Shown here in pieces: positions 1-13,100 of a DNA stretch of 64,000 bases. Source of the DNA: Favolaschia claudopus. Lineage: Eukaryota > Basidiomycota > Agaricomycetes > Agaricales > Mycenaceae. Each line of letters begins with the position of its first letter. Position 1 is the first letter of the stretch. Below the pieces are notes generated by a model that was not told the DNA's origin, ran no database searches, and saw only the letters and a list, made by a program, of their open reading frames with translations. The DNA is taken from positions 62,001-126,000 of the forward strand of contig JAWWNJ010000057.1 in the NCBI GenBank assembly GCA_037176885.1. Direction: 5' to 3'. The translations under genes were made by a program, and so were the position numbers.

Positions 1-2488
1 AGTGAAGAGTGAGAGGTCGACGCAATGGCGGTAATAATTTGAGGAGCTGCCAGATATTCGACGGAGTTGTGCGGCAGTCCTAGTCGGCTCTTAGGCTACA
101 CATTCGCTGATCATGTCAACCATCTTCCTGTAACAGAGCGCGTGCCAAAAACGAAAACAGAACGATTTGTTTGAAACCGCGAGTCTCGAACGGTGCTATA
201 GCTGGTCACGACAGAAAATACGCACGAGCGAGCTCATCAGCAACGCCGCGTGCATAACGGTTTGCGCCACCTGGGGACAGAAATTCATTCCCCAACGGTC
301 CACCAAGTTCAGGAAAGAAGAAATTTGAATTCTACCAAAGAAAACTCAAACCACTGCCAAGAATGAATGCAGGCTAGCTCGCAGGATAATGGAGAACTTG
401 ACGCCAGGCCGATACCCCAAGATAACCAAGGTCGTTCAACCGTTGCCAATCAATCCAGGGAAGGTTTGCGAAAACAGCGAGATAGCGAACCCTGACAGCC
501 AAAGAAGCCGGCCAGCGTTTCTTCAAGCGAACGCGCCGCAGATCCCAAGTTCAATCAGATTCGAACAATATCAATCGCTCTCAGCCAATCTTCGCTAAAG
601 TGACCTTCAGAGGAGCTATTTTCGAGCCAAAAGCCGTTACTTTCCGGATTTCCGCCAGCCCAGCACAACGACCGGGTTGAGTTGAGTGTCGCCAAGATAT
701 CACATAGGAGGGACAGCAAGGTGATTGCGGTTCAAGAACAAGCCGAGCACAAACACTCGCAAATATCCTTTGACAACTCAACGCCCAAGTCCGGAATAGG
801 AAGGTGTTGATTCTTGTTTTTCCCTCAATCATAGTTTTTCTACATAGCGATGGCCCTGTTGACTGTGAATCGTGATAGTTTGTTTATGCAGCTGAACATA
901 TTTGTAAATCGTAAGGATGCTGATTGGGGTATGTTTGACGCTCCGAGAGGTCGCCGCCGAGCGGCAATTTCAGTGAATTCATCCATGTCAGTGAAAATAG
1001 GTCACAGGAGGTTGGGATACATGTAGCGTACAAAAGAACTGAGACTTAGGTACGCCACCGCATATTACTGTCTCTTCTAATTTAATGTGCTCTGCTCAAC
1101 TTGAATTTAAAGGGAGATCAACAGTGCTTGACTTTACCGTCTGAGGGTCGTTTTCTTATTCATGGTCTGACTTGAGATCTTGTACCTCGTTCTTCAGTTT
1201 ACTTCGATGAGTATTTCTCTCTCTCTCTTCCTCACCGTCATCCTCTAGTCGTGCACCGCGCCTGAACTAGCCTCGAGGTTCTCGGCCTTCGTGCATGTTG
1301 AACTGAATCACTTTGTATACCGAAGACTAAAGTGTAACGCAGAATTCTATTCTTCATTTCGTTTCAGTCCTCCTGTTAGACTTACGAGCTGGGCATTTGC
1401 GCCATCGACTCAGTCTATCTTCTCACTTCATCTCTATACTGCAATCCCGCTGACCGCTGCTTGCAGGTTGACTTACACATTGTCGTTGTCAGGTAAATAT
1501 TCAGATCATTTCGATCAACAAGCAATTCTCACTTGCGTCTTGGAGGACTTGCAGAGAGCACTTGCATGAAGGTATGGAAGGATTCAGACACTGGGCCTGA
1601 TATTAGGCGTCAGCAAGCCTTTTTTACAGCGAGGGATTTGTGCAGGTTTATCTCACTTTGCATGAGGATCGCACCTCTTGATATGGAGCAGTGTAGACAC
1701 GACGACAGCGGTAATTGACTTGTGCTCAGATTCGGCTGTAGAAAGGGAAAATGTTGACGACTGATTGGACCAGAGAGTCAGAACGAACGTTCCGCCTGAA
1801 CTCTCGTAAAACAGGAAGAGTTAGTAGATGCACAAATTTGGAGACTGTACATAAACGGCAACTCGGACGGAATCGTGGGTCATCGATCTTTCAGATTTCT
1901 GAGCAAGTACCTGGTTCCTGTTTTCCCGTGCGCGCAACAGCGGCCCAATGAACATGAGAGTGAGCCGCTTCATTGATATAAAATGATTTCGTCGCCCGCT
2001 CGCGTCCTGAAGTTCCGAATTGACATGTGCGGCCCCAGATTTCTGTTGACTGCATCGTGTCATTCGTCTTGCCTGCCAAAGACATTCAGAGAAGAAACCC
2101 GCGTATTTAACGTCAACCCGCGTGCAGAGCGGATGTGGGGTGATAAGGGATTGATTTTTGTCTCCGTCGTCGGTTTTACCTCAGATTTCACAGCCTGATG
2201 CGGGATATCCAAATCTAGTCGACCCACTTGTGTGCCGATAATGGGTTCAAAAATGCACAGAAATGGTGCGAAAAAAATCAACGACTCTCCAAGCGTGTAG
2301 GCCACGAGGATCGGGTAAATAATGAACGAATGGTGTGAGGCAAGAAATGAGGTGATGGAAGGAAAACAAGAAGACTCGTACGACCGGGAACTAGGCGATG
2401 AATGCGTGGGAACTTTGGGGACAACAACAATAAAAATTTGAGACGCGCTACTTTTGGTCACTTTCTTTACTCTTTCTTTCATTCCACC
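1..2488. other. No convincing gene; upstream region of ATP-citrate lyase
   Basis: I find no reading frame here with a recognisable domain or a coherent exon series. The longest frame, on the minus strand at 2060-2551, runs into the first exon of the next gene and has no family features. A CT-rich stretch near 1210-1250 and a pyrimidine-rich run just before 2489 fit a promoter or 5' leader of the lyase gene, but no TATA box stands out. Confidence 0.5.
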
Positions 2489-5400
2489 ATGGCCTCCAAA
2501 CCTATCCGCGAGTACGACGCGAAGCTTTTGCTTGCCCACTGGCTCCCTCAAGCACCTCCTCCTTGTGCTTCTTACCCAGCCGTCAGCAAAGACTTCAAGT
2601 TTCCGAAACCCAGGGTTGCTCAGTTAGCCTGGTCGGAGGACGATGTGTCGGGTAGCTTTTCTTCATTCTATGTATTTCTACAAGTAACTGACGTGAGATT
2701 GTAGACAAGTACCTCGTCGCGCCGCGATGGATCGACCCCACTAGCACAAAACTCGTCGGGAAGCCCGACATGCTCATCAAGCGTCGCGGCAAGGCTGGTT
2801 TACTAGCCCTCAACAAAACATGGGATGGTGCAGAGGGTGTTAAGTCCTGGATTAAGGAGCGCGCCGGAAAACCAGTCAAGGTATGTTATTTCAGGATTCT
2901 TTTTCGTTTTTTTCCGCTATGGACGGTGGAGTTGTACCCGGAGAAAGAGGTGGCGCGCAACATGGCAGATTGCGTGCTACGGCCTTCACGTCGAACGACT
3001 CCTGCTTGCGGAGTACCCTACAGCACGGCACAGCTGTTTGTTAGCGCCGCTATCTACGACGAAGGCGCGTCGCCGCGGCAAACTGACCAATTGAGGATAG
3101 AATATATTTTTAGATGTTTTCGACTTTTGTTTTCGTGCATTCTCTTACACGTTTATTCAGGTCGAGCACACAACGGGCACTCTCACCACTTTTATCGTAG
3201 AGCCGTTCTTGCCCCACCCCTCGAACACTGAATATTATATCTGCATCAACTCCGGCCGTGAAGGGGACGCCATCCTCTTCACCCACGAAGGAGGTGTCGA
3301 AGTCGGTGATGTGGACGCCAAGGCATTGCGCCTCGAGCTCCCCGTATCCGTCTTGTCCGCCGGAGGCTCATTCCCCTCCCGCGATACCATCAAGTCCACC
3401 CTTCTCTCTGCCGTTCCCGCAGGCAGCAAGGATGCCCTCACTGACTTCATCCTCCGCCTCTACGCCGTCTACGTTCACCTCCACTTCACCTATCTCGAGA
3501 TCAACCCCCTCGTATGCTTCGAGGGCGGCGAGATTCACTTCCTCGACATGGCTGCGAAGATAGATCAGACCGCCGAGAGCATCTGCGGGCCCATGTGGGC
3601 CGTCGCCCGCGACCTTGGTCTCTACGAAGAATCTTTCGGCGCCGCCACCAATGCCGCTCCCAAAAAGGCTGGTGTGCAGACTGATCGCGGCCCGCCAATG
3701 GTTTTCCCCGCTCCTTTTGGCCGTCAGCTGACGACCGAGGAAGCGTACATCCAAAAGCTTGACGCGTCCACTGGCGCGTCGCTCAAGCTTACTGTCCTCA
3801 ACCCAAAGGGTCGTGTCTGGACGATGGTTGCCGGAGGCGGAGGTGAATTCTTTTCCAACTACTATCTGAAATCTTGTTTCTTATTCTCTTTGTAGCCAGT
3901 GTTGTATACTCCGATGCGATTGCTGCCCATGGGTTTGCCGGTGAGCTCGCCAACTACGGAGAGTACAGTGGTGCACCCACGGAGGGACAGACTTATGAGT
4001 ACGCGCGGACCGTCAGTAAGTATACAGTGCTCAGAATTACCTCTGTTTCCTACTAACGCTTTGCTGCAGTTGATTTGATTACTCGCGGAACCCCTCATCC
4101 CGACGGCAAAATCCTCATCATTGGGGGTGGTATTGCCAACTTCACCAACGTTGCTGCAACCTTCAAGGGTACGCTCTTTTCATTCTCGTGTTTGTCGCGA
4201 CTGAGTCGCAGTCAGGTATCATTCGTGCCCTCAAGGAGGCGAAGTCCGGTTTGATCACCCACAACGTCAAAATCTACGTCCGTCGTGGTGGCCCGAACTA
4301 CCAGGAGGGTCTCCGCGCCATGCGGTTCGTCTTTTCTTATGTGTCTATCGTCCTTACTGACTCCTTCGGTAGCCTACTAGGAGAGAGTCTCGGCGTTCCT
4401 ATCAAGGTCTACGGCCCCGACACTCACATCACTGACATTGTTCCCATCGCCCTCGGCATCGACCTTTCTAAAAAGGCTGCCCCGACCACCGCGCCGGGCA
4501 CCGGTACTACCACTCCCGCCGGCGCTGCGGTGGACGTGCACGACAGCACTGCTGCCCCCACCGTCGGTACCATTCACCCATCCGGCTCGCGGACACAACC
4601 CGATGACCAGATTGTCCACTTTGACACCTCTTCCTCCGCTTCGGGCTCGCGCCCAGCGTATCGTCCCTTCGACGACAACACTCGCAGTTTCGTGTATGGC
4701 CTGCAGCCGCGTGCAATTCAGGGCATGCTTGACTTTGACTACTCGTGCGGTCGCAAGGCACCTAGCGTTGCTGCGATGATCTACCCCTTCGGTGGCCACC
4801 ACATCCAGAAGTTCTACTGGGGCACGAAGGAGACTCTTCTTCCCGTGTACACCAGCGTCGACGAGGCTGTCGCCAAGCACCCCGACACCGACGTCGTCGT
4901 CAACTTTGCTAGCAGCCGTAGTGTTTACTCTAGCACGCTCGACATCCTCAAGTTCTCGTCCCAAATCCGCAGCATCGCCATCATTGCTGAGGGGGTACCC
5001 GAGCGCCATGCCCGTGAGCTCCTTTGGCGCGCAAAGGAGGCAGGTGTGCTGGTCATCGGCCCGGCAACGGTCGGTGGAATTAAGCCTGGCTGCTTCCGTA
5101 TTGGAAACAGTGGTGGTATGATGGACAACATCATCGCGTCTAAGCTCTACCGCGCGGGCAGCGTTGGATATGTCTCCAAGTCGGGAGGCATGTCGAACGA
5201 GCTCAACAACATCCTCTCGCTTGTGACCAACGGCACCTACGAGGGTATTGCGATTGGCGGTGACCGCTACCCCGGTTCGACGTTCATCGACCATCTGCTG
5301 CGGTATGAGGCGGACCCGCAGTGCAAGATGCTCGTTCTTCTTGGCGAGGTCGGAGGTGTGGAGGAGTACCGCGTTATCGAGGCTGTTAAGCAAGGACGCA

Positions 5401-6836
5401 TCACGAAACCGATCGTGGCGTGGGCAATTGGAACCTGCGCAAAGATGTTCGATACGGAGGTGCAGTTCGGGCACGCGGGGAGTATGGCGGACTCTGAGAT
5501 GGAGACGGCCGACGCGAAGAACAAGGCGATGCGGGCGGCGGGCTTCGTTGTGCCCGAGACGTTCGAGGAACTGCCGCGCGCGCTGAAGGAGACCTATGAG
5601 AACCTGGTTAAGAAGGGTGTTATTGTTCCCAAGAATGAGATGGACCCGCCTGTCATCCCGATGGACTACAAGTGGGCGCAGGTTCGTTGCTGTCTTTACT
5701 CTTTTCTGCCTTGTGTGCTGATGGTTGTGCGTATCAGGAACTCGGACTTATTCGCAAGCCTGCCGCCTTCATTTCGACCATCAGTGACGAGCGAGGGCAG
5801 GAGCTGCTTTACGCTGGCATGCGCATCTCCGACGTCTTCAAGGAGGACATCGGTCTGGGTGGCGTCGTCAGTCTTTTGTGGTTCAAGCGCCGTACGTCTT
5901 TAACTTCTCTTGCATGTGGGCTTGTTGCTAATTCCTGTTACAGGCTTGCCTTCATGGGCGACCAAATTCATTGAGATGGTCCTCATGCTGACGGCAGACC
6001 ATGGTCCAGCCGTTTCCGGGTATGTTTTCGTCTTTTTCAAGCGACCTCTTTCTGATATCTATTAGTGCGATGAACACCATCGTCGCGTCTCGTGCTGGCA
6101 AAGACCTTATCTCTTCTCTGGCGTCGGGTCTGTTGACTATCGGCAGCCGCTTCGGCGGTGCGCTCGATGAGGCTGCGTCAATGTTCTCGCAGGCCCGTGA
6201 TACTGGCCTCACGCCCCGCGAATTCGTTGATAACTCGCGCAAGGCCAACAAACTCAGTGCGTTCTTAGCTACTCTCTCCCATTAACTGTCTCTCTAACTT
6301 GATATGCAGTCAGCGGGATCGGGCACAAGATCAAGAGCGTCAACAACCCTGATTTGCGTGTGGAGCTTGTGAAAGAGTATGTGCGCAAGAACTTCCCGAG
6401 TCACAGCTTGCTCGACTACGCGCTCGCGGTCGAGAAGGTTACCACGGCGAAGAAGGATACTGTACGTCTTCTCTTTCATCTCGTCTTAATTCGTCAATTT
6501 ACCTGTGGTCAACCAGCTCATCCTGAACGTCGATGGCTGCATCGCCGTTTGCTTCGTTGACCTGCTACGGGACAGCGGTGCTTTCACCCCCGACGAGGCC
6601 GACGAATACATTAAGGTGAGTCTCGTCTGAGCCGGCAGCCTGACATCCCACTGATTATTTTCTCCCAGATCGGCACACTGAACGGGTTGTTCGTTCTTGG
6701 TCGCAGCATTGGTTTCATTGGCCACCACCTCGACCAGAAGCGCCTACGCGCCCCGCTGTACCGCCACCCCGCCGACGACATCTTCATCAACATGGCCGAC
6801 GTCTCGCAGCCGCGCGTGTTGGGGCGTATGCAATAG
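2489..6836 (+). CDS. ACLY: ATP-citrate lyase, single-chain form
   Basis: Cytosolic enzyme that makes acetyl-CoA and oxaloacetate from citrate, CoA and ATP, supplying lipid and sterol synthesis. Thirteen exons: 2489-2651, 2705-2880, 3161-3842, 3896-4015, 4070-4168, 4216-4324, 4373-5681, 5738-5891, 5944-6019, 6066-6256, 6310-6461, 6517-6615 and 6669-6836. They join to 1,165 residues with every intron GT-AG. An N-terminal ATP-grasp/succinyl-CoA-synthetase-like half is followed by a Thr/Pro/Gly-rich linker (about residues 460-510), CoA-binding and ligase domains with the phospho-histidine motif GHAGSM near residue 816, and a citrate-synthase-like C-terminus ending in QPRVLGRMQ. Both halves are in one chain as in animals and basidiomycetes; ascomycetes split them into two genes. 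The ATG lies in a good context (CCACCATGG). The only long intron is 2881-3160. Confidence 0.96.
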
Positions 6837-7561
6837 GCGTGCAACTTTCTTGTCTCATCCGCATGCTTTTCTTGTGACGACGCAAAACAAATTAAATAGA
6901 CGCTGTAGAACACTTACAATTACTGATAGTAAACACCTTTTGTCATTAGAGTATAATTGATACCTGCGCCGGCAGGCTTCGCATTTCAATTCCGAAATTT
7001 CTGTCCTCCTTAGACCCTGGCGCAATATCACAGTCTATAACAATCAAGACGTTCATGTGAGGTTATGGACACTTGTCTTCGGTACGAACGAAGACTGCCC
7101 TGTAACCTCAGGTTCGTGAAAGTGCCCGCCCCTCAAACCTCGAGATTTTTTTTTGAGTCAAGTGAAAGTTACAGTCAACTGTCAGAGTATTATTAATATC
7201 AGTCCAAAAAACAGCCAAGCTTAATTGTAGAGAGGGTGTCATGCGGTACGGAGGACAGCGGGTTTGCGGATCTGAATCAGCTCCAGATTCGTTTTATACG
7301 ACAATGTGAAGACCACTAGCAGGGGGATGCCAGTGAGAAGGTGTCTGGGTCATGGAAGTGGTTTTTGGGACTGTGCGGTCTCGTAATTTGTCACAGCTTG
7401 CGCATGGGAGTCGAGGTCGATTTGAACGCAAAACAAAACAAAAAACGTGTATTCGCGACATTTAACACGAGACAACGTTGAGAAGAAGAAGGCATCAAAG
7501 TACAACAATAGCAAAAAAAACATAAATGTTCAGCAATTCGAGACGATGAGACAAGAACTGC
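6837..7561. other. Intergenic, 3' ends of two convergent genes
   Basis: The spacer between the lyase stop and the hydrophobin stop. It holds no supported reading frame. AT-rich stretches such as 6885-6960 fit 3' untranslated and polyadenylation sequence. Confidence 0.6.
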
Positions 7562-8038
7562 TCAGGCGGTGATGGGGATGCAGTTAATGGCAATGAGGCC
7601 GCCTGCAATCGGATTGTCAACACAATATTCTGAAGGGGCTTGAATGGAAGCATACCCCATTCTTTGTCGGGTGCGTCGCAGGTGACGGTGGTAGACCCGC
7701 TAGTTGGGAATATGAGGAACAACACAGACGCAAGAACAAACCCGCCTACCAGTTGTTTCCGACGACTGTGATGGGGCTGCAGCTCAACCCGACGGGAACA
7801 TTGAGGCCAGTGAGGTCAAGCCCGAGAAGGGCGGCTACGGCGCTAGCGGCGGTGCTGGTGGAGGACACAACGCTGTTGCAGCATTGGGGCGAGCTGGGTG
7901 GGGTGACCGGGGGAGGGGGGCTGTTGGGGATGGCGGCAGCAAGGGTCTGTAATTATGTGGGTCAGTGCGGCAAGCGGAGGGTGAGTGGGTGCGTACAATG
8001 AGCACGGAGGCGACGGCGATGGAGAGCTTGGAGAACAT
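7562..8038 (-). CDS. Hydrophobin, class I type, six cysteines
   Basis: A small secreted surface-active protein that coats aerial hyphae and fruit-body surfaces. Four exons on the minus strand (8038-7997, 7946-7750, 7699-7656, 7602-7562) with introns of 50, 50 and 53 bp give 107 residues. The N-terminus MFSKLSIAVASVLI is a signal peptide, followed by a Pro-rich spacer and the core motifs QCCNSVV, LGLDLTGLNVPVGLSCSPI, TVTCDAPDKEW and GLIAINCIPIT, which are typical of Agaricomycete hydrophobins in order and spacing. It is odd in having six cysteines. The one before the first CC pair is absent, and the second doublet reads TC instead of CC. By the known pairing scheme these are Cys1 and Cys6, partners in one disulfide. 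The gene is compact and unannotatable from single frames because each exon is short. Confidence 0.9.
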
Positions 8039-8102
8039 ATTTGTGTAGGTTTCAACTGCAGAGGAATGCGCTTGAATGGAGATTGAGGTGGGGGAGGGGG
8101 GT

Positions 8103-8110
8103 CTTTTATA
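8103..8110 (-). promoter_or_regulatory. TATA box of the hydrophobin gene
   Basis: On the minus strand the sequence reads TATAAAAG, about 65 bp upstream of the hydrophobin ATG. This is a normal distance for a strongly expressed fungal gene with a short leader. Confidence 0.6.
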
Positions 8111-10135
8111 GTGTTTTGGAGAAGATATTCTGGGAATTCCATAGGAAGACCGAGGCGATATGTTGCAATTGCAAGGTGGAGCGGTGGAGCTGTTGGACAA
8201 GAGAATACGATGAAATGTCGGTCAGAGGACAACAGCAACAAGAGCTAAATTAAGAGGTTTTGAAAGTGCGTGCAGCAACCTTGGGTTGTTTAATTCCATA
8301 AAGACCAATTTCTATAGTCTGGAATGAAAACCAGCAATCTCGCGTCTGAAAATTCGAGATCAAAGGAACTCGGGGACAAACTAAACTCGCTCAAACAATA
8401 TCGAGCGGCCAAAGAGCGCGGCGAAGAAAGCCCAGAATAGGAAGATTGTTGTTCCAAGTGCAGACGTCATTGGCATGAGTCTGATCGTTCATGCATAAAT
8501 TCCGAGAAAACGAGCAGAGCGCCAGAGTCTTGGGCAGAAGTAAAGTGGTCGTCGACGTCACCTCAGAGGGACAGACGGACTACGTCGTTCCTGCAACGCA
8601 TGGGTCAAGTGGAGAAGTCGGGAAAGTGCAGAACCAGTTCCAAGATGAGCAGTAACATATTCTGCGGGAAATTTGAATTAGGGAACAGAAGCGTTGTCCA
8701 GTCACACGACGTCATGAATTCTTCGTGCTAAAAACCGATGGACGGTGCATTTAGAGCGGAAAAATGGTACGACAAGGGAAAGCGCAGCCTGAGAAGGATC
8801 ATAGTCGCTGCGAAAGAGCAATCGTTAAGCACCTCAGATAACTGGCAGAACTCGACTGCGATGAGGAGCAGCGAGATTATGCTGAAGCTCGTACGTCGAG
8901 CGTTCTTGAACAGGAGTCTTCGAATTCTTAGCTTCAGGATACCCGCAGGCTGCGATCTTTATATGTCCCCCCTCGCCACTTTCCTCATCTTTGGTTGCGG
9001 AGCTGTCCTATTCATCAATCTCTGTCTCTCGATGCAAGTATTGAAACCTACCGAGCAGTTTCGAGCGATTCACTTACAAAACAAAAAGCATCGGATCTGG
9101 CCACATCGTTGGCCTTCGTTCTCGGTAATCATTGGTTACTAGACTGACGACGCGTTGTGGATAGCACGCGTTCTGGCTCATTTACCGTAAAATCAGGGCT
9201 GAGGAACGGCTTGGTGAAGGCGGTTTCAGACGTAGGTCTCTCAACTGTCTCCTTTTGTTCATCTAAGCATTGTCAATTTGCAGCTATGGGCCATGGGAAT
9301 TTCGAGCAGGCCTACAATGTTGCTCCTGCGCCCCCGCCCCCTTACGGTGCTGCGGTGAACGGCAATCCTTGAGTACTGTTTCGTTTGCGCGGAACAAGGT
9401 TTTCCGATCCACCTTGAAGGTCGAATGGTGACTTCGAAATACACACTGATTTCTCAATTCCTTCCTCTTCTATTTTTTGCGACGGTATACTGTGCAAAGT
9501 CTCCTGCGTATCACCATTGTTGTCCGTTGATACCGTCTTTACCATACCCGCAGCGCGCAGATTATCTTGCGTTGGCTCCTCGACTTGAACCCGCACGCTG
9601 TGCGGTATCAAGGTTATGAAATGCAGCACTGAGTGCACATCCACGTCAACAGACTGGCTCGAGACAACCCACTCGGGGTTGTTCTTGGTAGCCGTGCAAA
9701 CGAAAGTCCAGTGTCCCTCCCAATGAACTTGGTCGTTGAGTCCCCTAAAACCCGACAAACTACAACTGCTTGATCGAACCAGACAGCTGGATGAGAATAT
9801 GAACCAAGATCCTGAACTGGTAGTTCATCGACCGCAACTAGTTTCGGTGCAGAAACGAGGAAAGAAAGTGAGATTTCAGTGAGTTTTACTTGTGTTGGTG
9901 GGGAACAGAAAGAAGCCAAGCGTGACGTGGACGTGACGCGTCAGTTGAAACAGGGCAAAACAAGACTACGCGCGTATAGGGCTTTGGCTCGAACTTTGCT
10001 GTTCCAACTCGTTATTCTCGCGCTTTCGCTCCTTGTTCTTGCTGTGGACCGGTCACTGCCTCTGTCTCTCTCTGTACATCTTGCATATATCACTGCTTTG
10101 TCGCCCCGCAAGCTCAGGGCTACTGTTCATTTCAA
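8111..10135. other. Long spacer between hydrophobin and myosin
   Basis: I see no gene I can support. Short plus-strand frames occur at 8738-9142 and 9157-9372. The second ends in a Pro-rich PAPPPPYGAAVNGNP tail and contains a plausible 50 bp intron at about 9231-9284, so a small protein gene cannot be excluded, but nothing in it is recognisable. The CT-rich 10020-10110 stretch is probably the myosin promoter and leader. Confidence 0.4.
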
Positions 10136-13100
10136 ATGCCTGCTCCTCGCCCATCTGAGAGTGCAGAGGCAGCACGCCTGGCCGCTCAACAGGCAGAGTT
10201 CAATGAGAAGAAATGGGTCTGGGTTTTTGACGACAAGGACGGCTACCTCGCGGGCTGGGTGAATAAGGAAGACGGAGACTTTGGTGAGGTTGTTATGGCC
10301 GCCGGGGGCGAAGTATGTCGCGTCGTTCTGTTCAGTGTACCAGCGCTCACGGCCATGTCCAGTTTCGAACAGTTCCCCTCAATGCTTTGTCTAAGATGAA
10401 CCCCCCCAAGTTTGACCGAGTCGACGATATAGCGGATCTAACATTCCTCAACGAAGCAAGTGTCGTCCATAATCTTCGCCTGCGGTTTGGCTCAGGCGCT
10501 ATTTATGTTCGTTATTGAGCTGTTGTCCGTAACTACGCTCAGATTTTCAATCGCAGACCTATTCCGGCCTATTCCTAGTCGCCATAAATCCATACCAAAG
10601 TCTACCATTATATTCCGATGCTATCATCCAACAGTACCGCAGCAAGCGACGGGACGAGAATCCTCCGCATATCTTTGCTGTCGCGGAAAGGGCATGGGTC
10701 AATATGGGCGAAGAAAGGGAAAATCAGAGTATACTCGTAACGTGCGTCTCATCTCTCTGTATCTCACTGTGCTGCGCTGATTCAAAATCTTTCTACAGAG
10801 GTGAATCTGGTGCTGGAAAGACAGAAAGCACCAAGAAGGTCATCCAGTACCTTGCCGCTATCGCCACTGATGTCCACCCATCGCATTCTCGATCGCCTAC
10901 GATTGCATCTTCTACTGCTGCCGCTCTCCCTCGAAGCAGTTCCTTCCGCCGCGGCCATGTTATTTCTCCTTCAACCTCCAGCAGTAGCGGCAGTCAGCTA
11001 CTAACGGCCAGAGGCCGGCTAGGTCTCTTGGAGCGACAAATCCTCCAGGCTAACCCGATATTGGAGGCGTTCGGAAATGCGCAGACCCAACGAAACAACA
11101 ACTCCAGTCGGTTTGGAAAATTCGTCCGCATCACTTTCGCGCCCGACGGTAGTATCGCTGGGGCGAATATCGACTGGTATCTGCTGGAGAAGAGCCGAGT
11201 GGTTTTCAGGAGTGAGGCCGAGCGTAGCTTCCACGTATTTTACCAGTTGATGGCAGGCGGCGGAGTCTTGAAAGGTCAGTTTCATATTTTCAACTCAAAT
11301 CGGATATTGATCCACGCCTCAGAAAATCTCTTGCTCGGCGGGGGAGTTGAAGATTACGAATATCTGAACAAGAGTAGACGCGAGGTAGACGGTGTAGACG
11401 ATAAAGAGGAATGGTCGGCCTTAAGGGTGAGTTTCACTGCGCCGTTCGATGAAAAACGAAGCTTAACAATACCGAAAGGGTGCGCTCGATACCGTCGGTT
11501 TTACCACAGCCGAACAGTTTGATCTTTTCAGAATTGTTGCTGCTGTCCTGCATATCGGCAACATCGCTATTACTTCGACCAGAGCGGATGATGCTGTGAT
11601 GCCCGACCCGTCTCAGGCTGAACGAGTCTGTCATCTTCTCGGCTTGCCTGTTGCGGAATTCACTCGAGCCGTTCTCCGTCCTCGAACCCTTGCCGGCAGG
11701 GAATGGGTCTCGCAGGCGCGTACACAAAAGCAGGCGCTCGAGGAGCTTGGCTCGCTTTGTAAGACGCTGTACGAGAAGTCTTTCGGCGCCATCGTCGACC
11801 GAATCAATGTCGCGCTCGATCGCCCGTCATCGAAATCCACCTTCATTGGTGTGCTCGATATTGCTGGTTTCGAAATCTTCGATATCAACGGGTACGAGCA
11901 ACTGCTCATCAACTATACGAACGAGAAGCTGCAGCAGTTTTTCAACCACCACATGTTCGTCTTGGAGCAGGAGGAGTACACGAGAGAGGGTATCAAGTGG
12001 GATTACGTGAACTTTGGACTGGACTTGCAGCCAACAATCGACTTGATTGAGGCGAGCGGAAATGTCATTGGCATTTTGAGCTGCTTGGACGAGGAATGCA
12101 TCATGCCGCGAGCGACTGACCTGACGTTCACCAACAAACTGCATGGCTTGTGGGCCGGAGGGCAGGATCCGGAGCACCCTCATCTGGGGAGGACCAAGTA
12201 CGAGCCCACGCGCTTTGATCAGGGTTTCATCGTTCACCACTACGCGGCTCATGTCGAGTACCGGACCGACGGATGGCTCGAAAAGAACAAGGACCCGTTG
12301 AACGACAATCTCACCCGCGTGTTGGCCGCGTCGTCGGACCGATATGTCGCTTCGCTCTTCGCCGAGTATGCAGAGGCGTCTTTGACGTCTAACTCGCAGG
12401 GAGGTGGTGGCAGTGCGTTCCTCAATGCAGCCAAAAAACGCACAATGAAGAAGGGCGCGTTCCGCACGGTTGGGCAGCGACACAAGGAGCAGCTCTCCAG
12501 TCTCATGTCCCAGCTCCAAGCGACACAACCGCATTTCGTTCGTTGCATCGTTCCGAACTCTAACAAGAAGCCAGGACGCATGGATATCCCGCTCGTGCTG
12601 GATCAGCTGCGGTGTAATGGTGTAGTGGAGGGCATTCGTATTGCGCATTTGGGATACCCTAACCGGCTTCCGTTCGTCGAATTTCGGCAGCGCTATGAGG
12701 TGCTCACACCGGGCATCATCCCTCGCGGGTACATGGATGGTCGCGAGGCATGTCGCCGTATGGTCAAGGCGCTGGAATTAGACGACGCTATATTCAAGAT
12801 TGGCACGTCCAAGATCTTCTTCAAGGCGGGTGTATTAGCAGAGTTGGAGGAAAGGAGAGACGCGCTTTTGTTTGAGATCTTTTCGCGCCTGCAGGCCGTT
12901 GCGCGGATGTGGACAGCAAGGAGGCAGATGAAGAAGATTCTGAACCGGGCGGTAGCCATTCGGACGATTCAGCGCAACGCTCGGGTGTACGGTGAGCTGA
13001 GGGAGTGGCCATGGTGGCAGCTTTATACGAAGGTATGTCAATTCAATTGGACCCTGGATTTGCATTCATCGCTCCCCGTAGGTCCGCCCTCTGTTGGCCG

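Noticed and set aside
2060..2551. 163-codon minus-strand frame before the lyase gene
   Set aside because: It overlaps the lyase first exon, is low in information, shows no family features and has no supporting exon structure.
4377..5474. 365-codon frame on the minus strand
   Set aside because: It lies entirely opposite the main exon of ATP-citrate lyase, has no domain and reflects third-position GC bias.
11827..12648. 273-codon minus-strand frame
   Set aside because: It lies opposite the myosin motor domain and has no features of its own.
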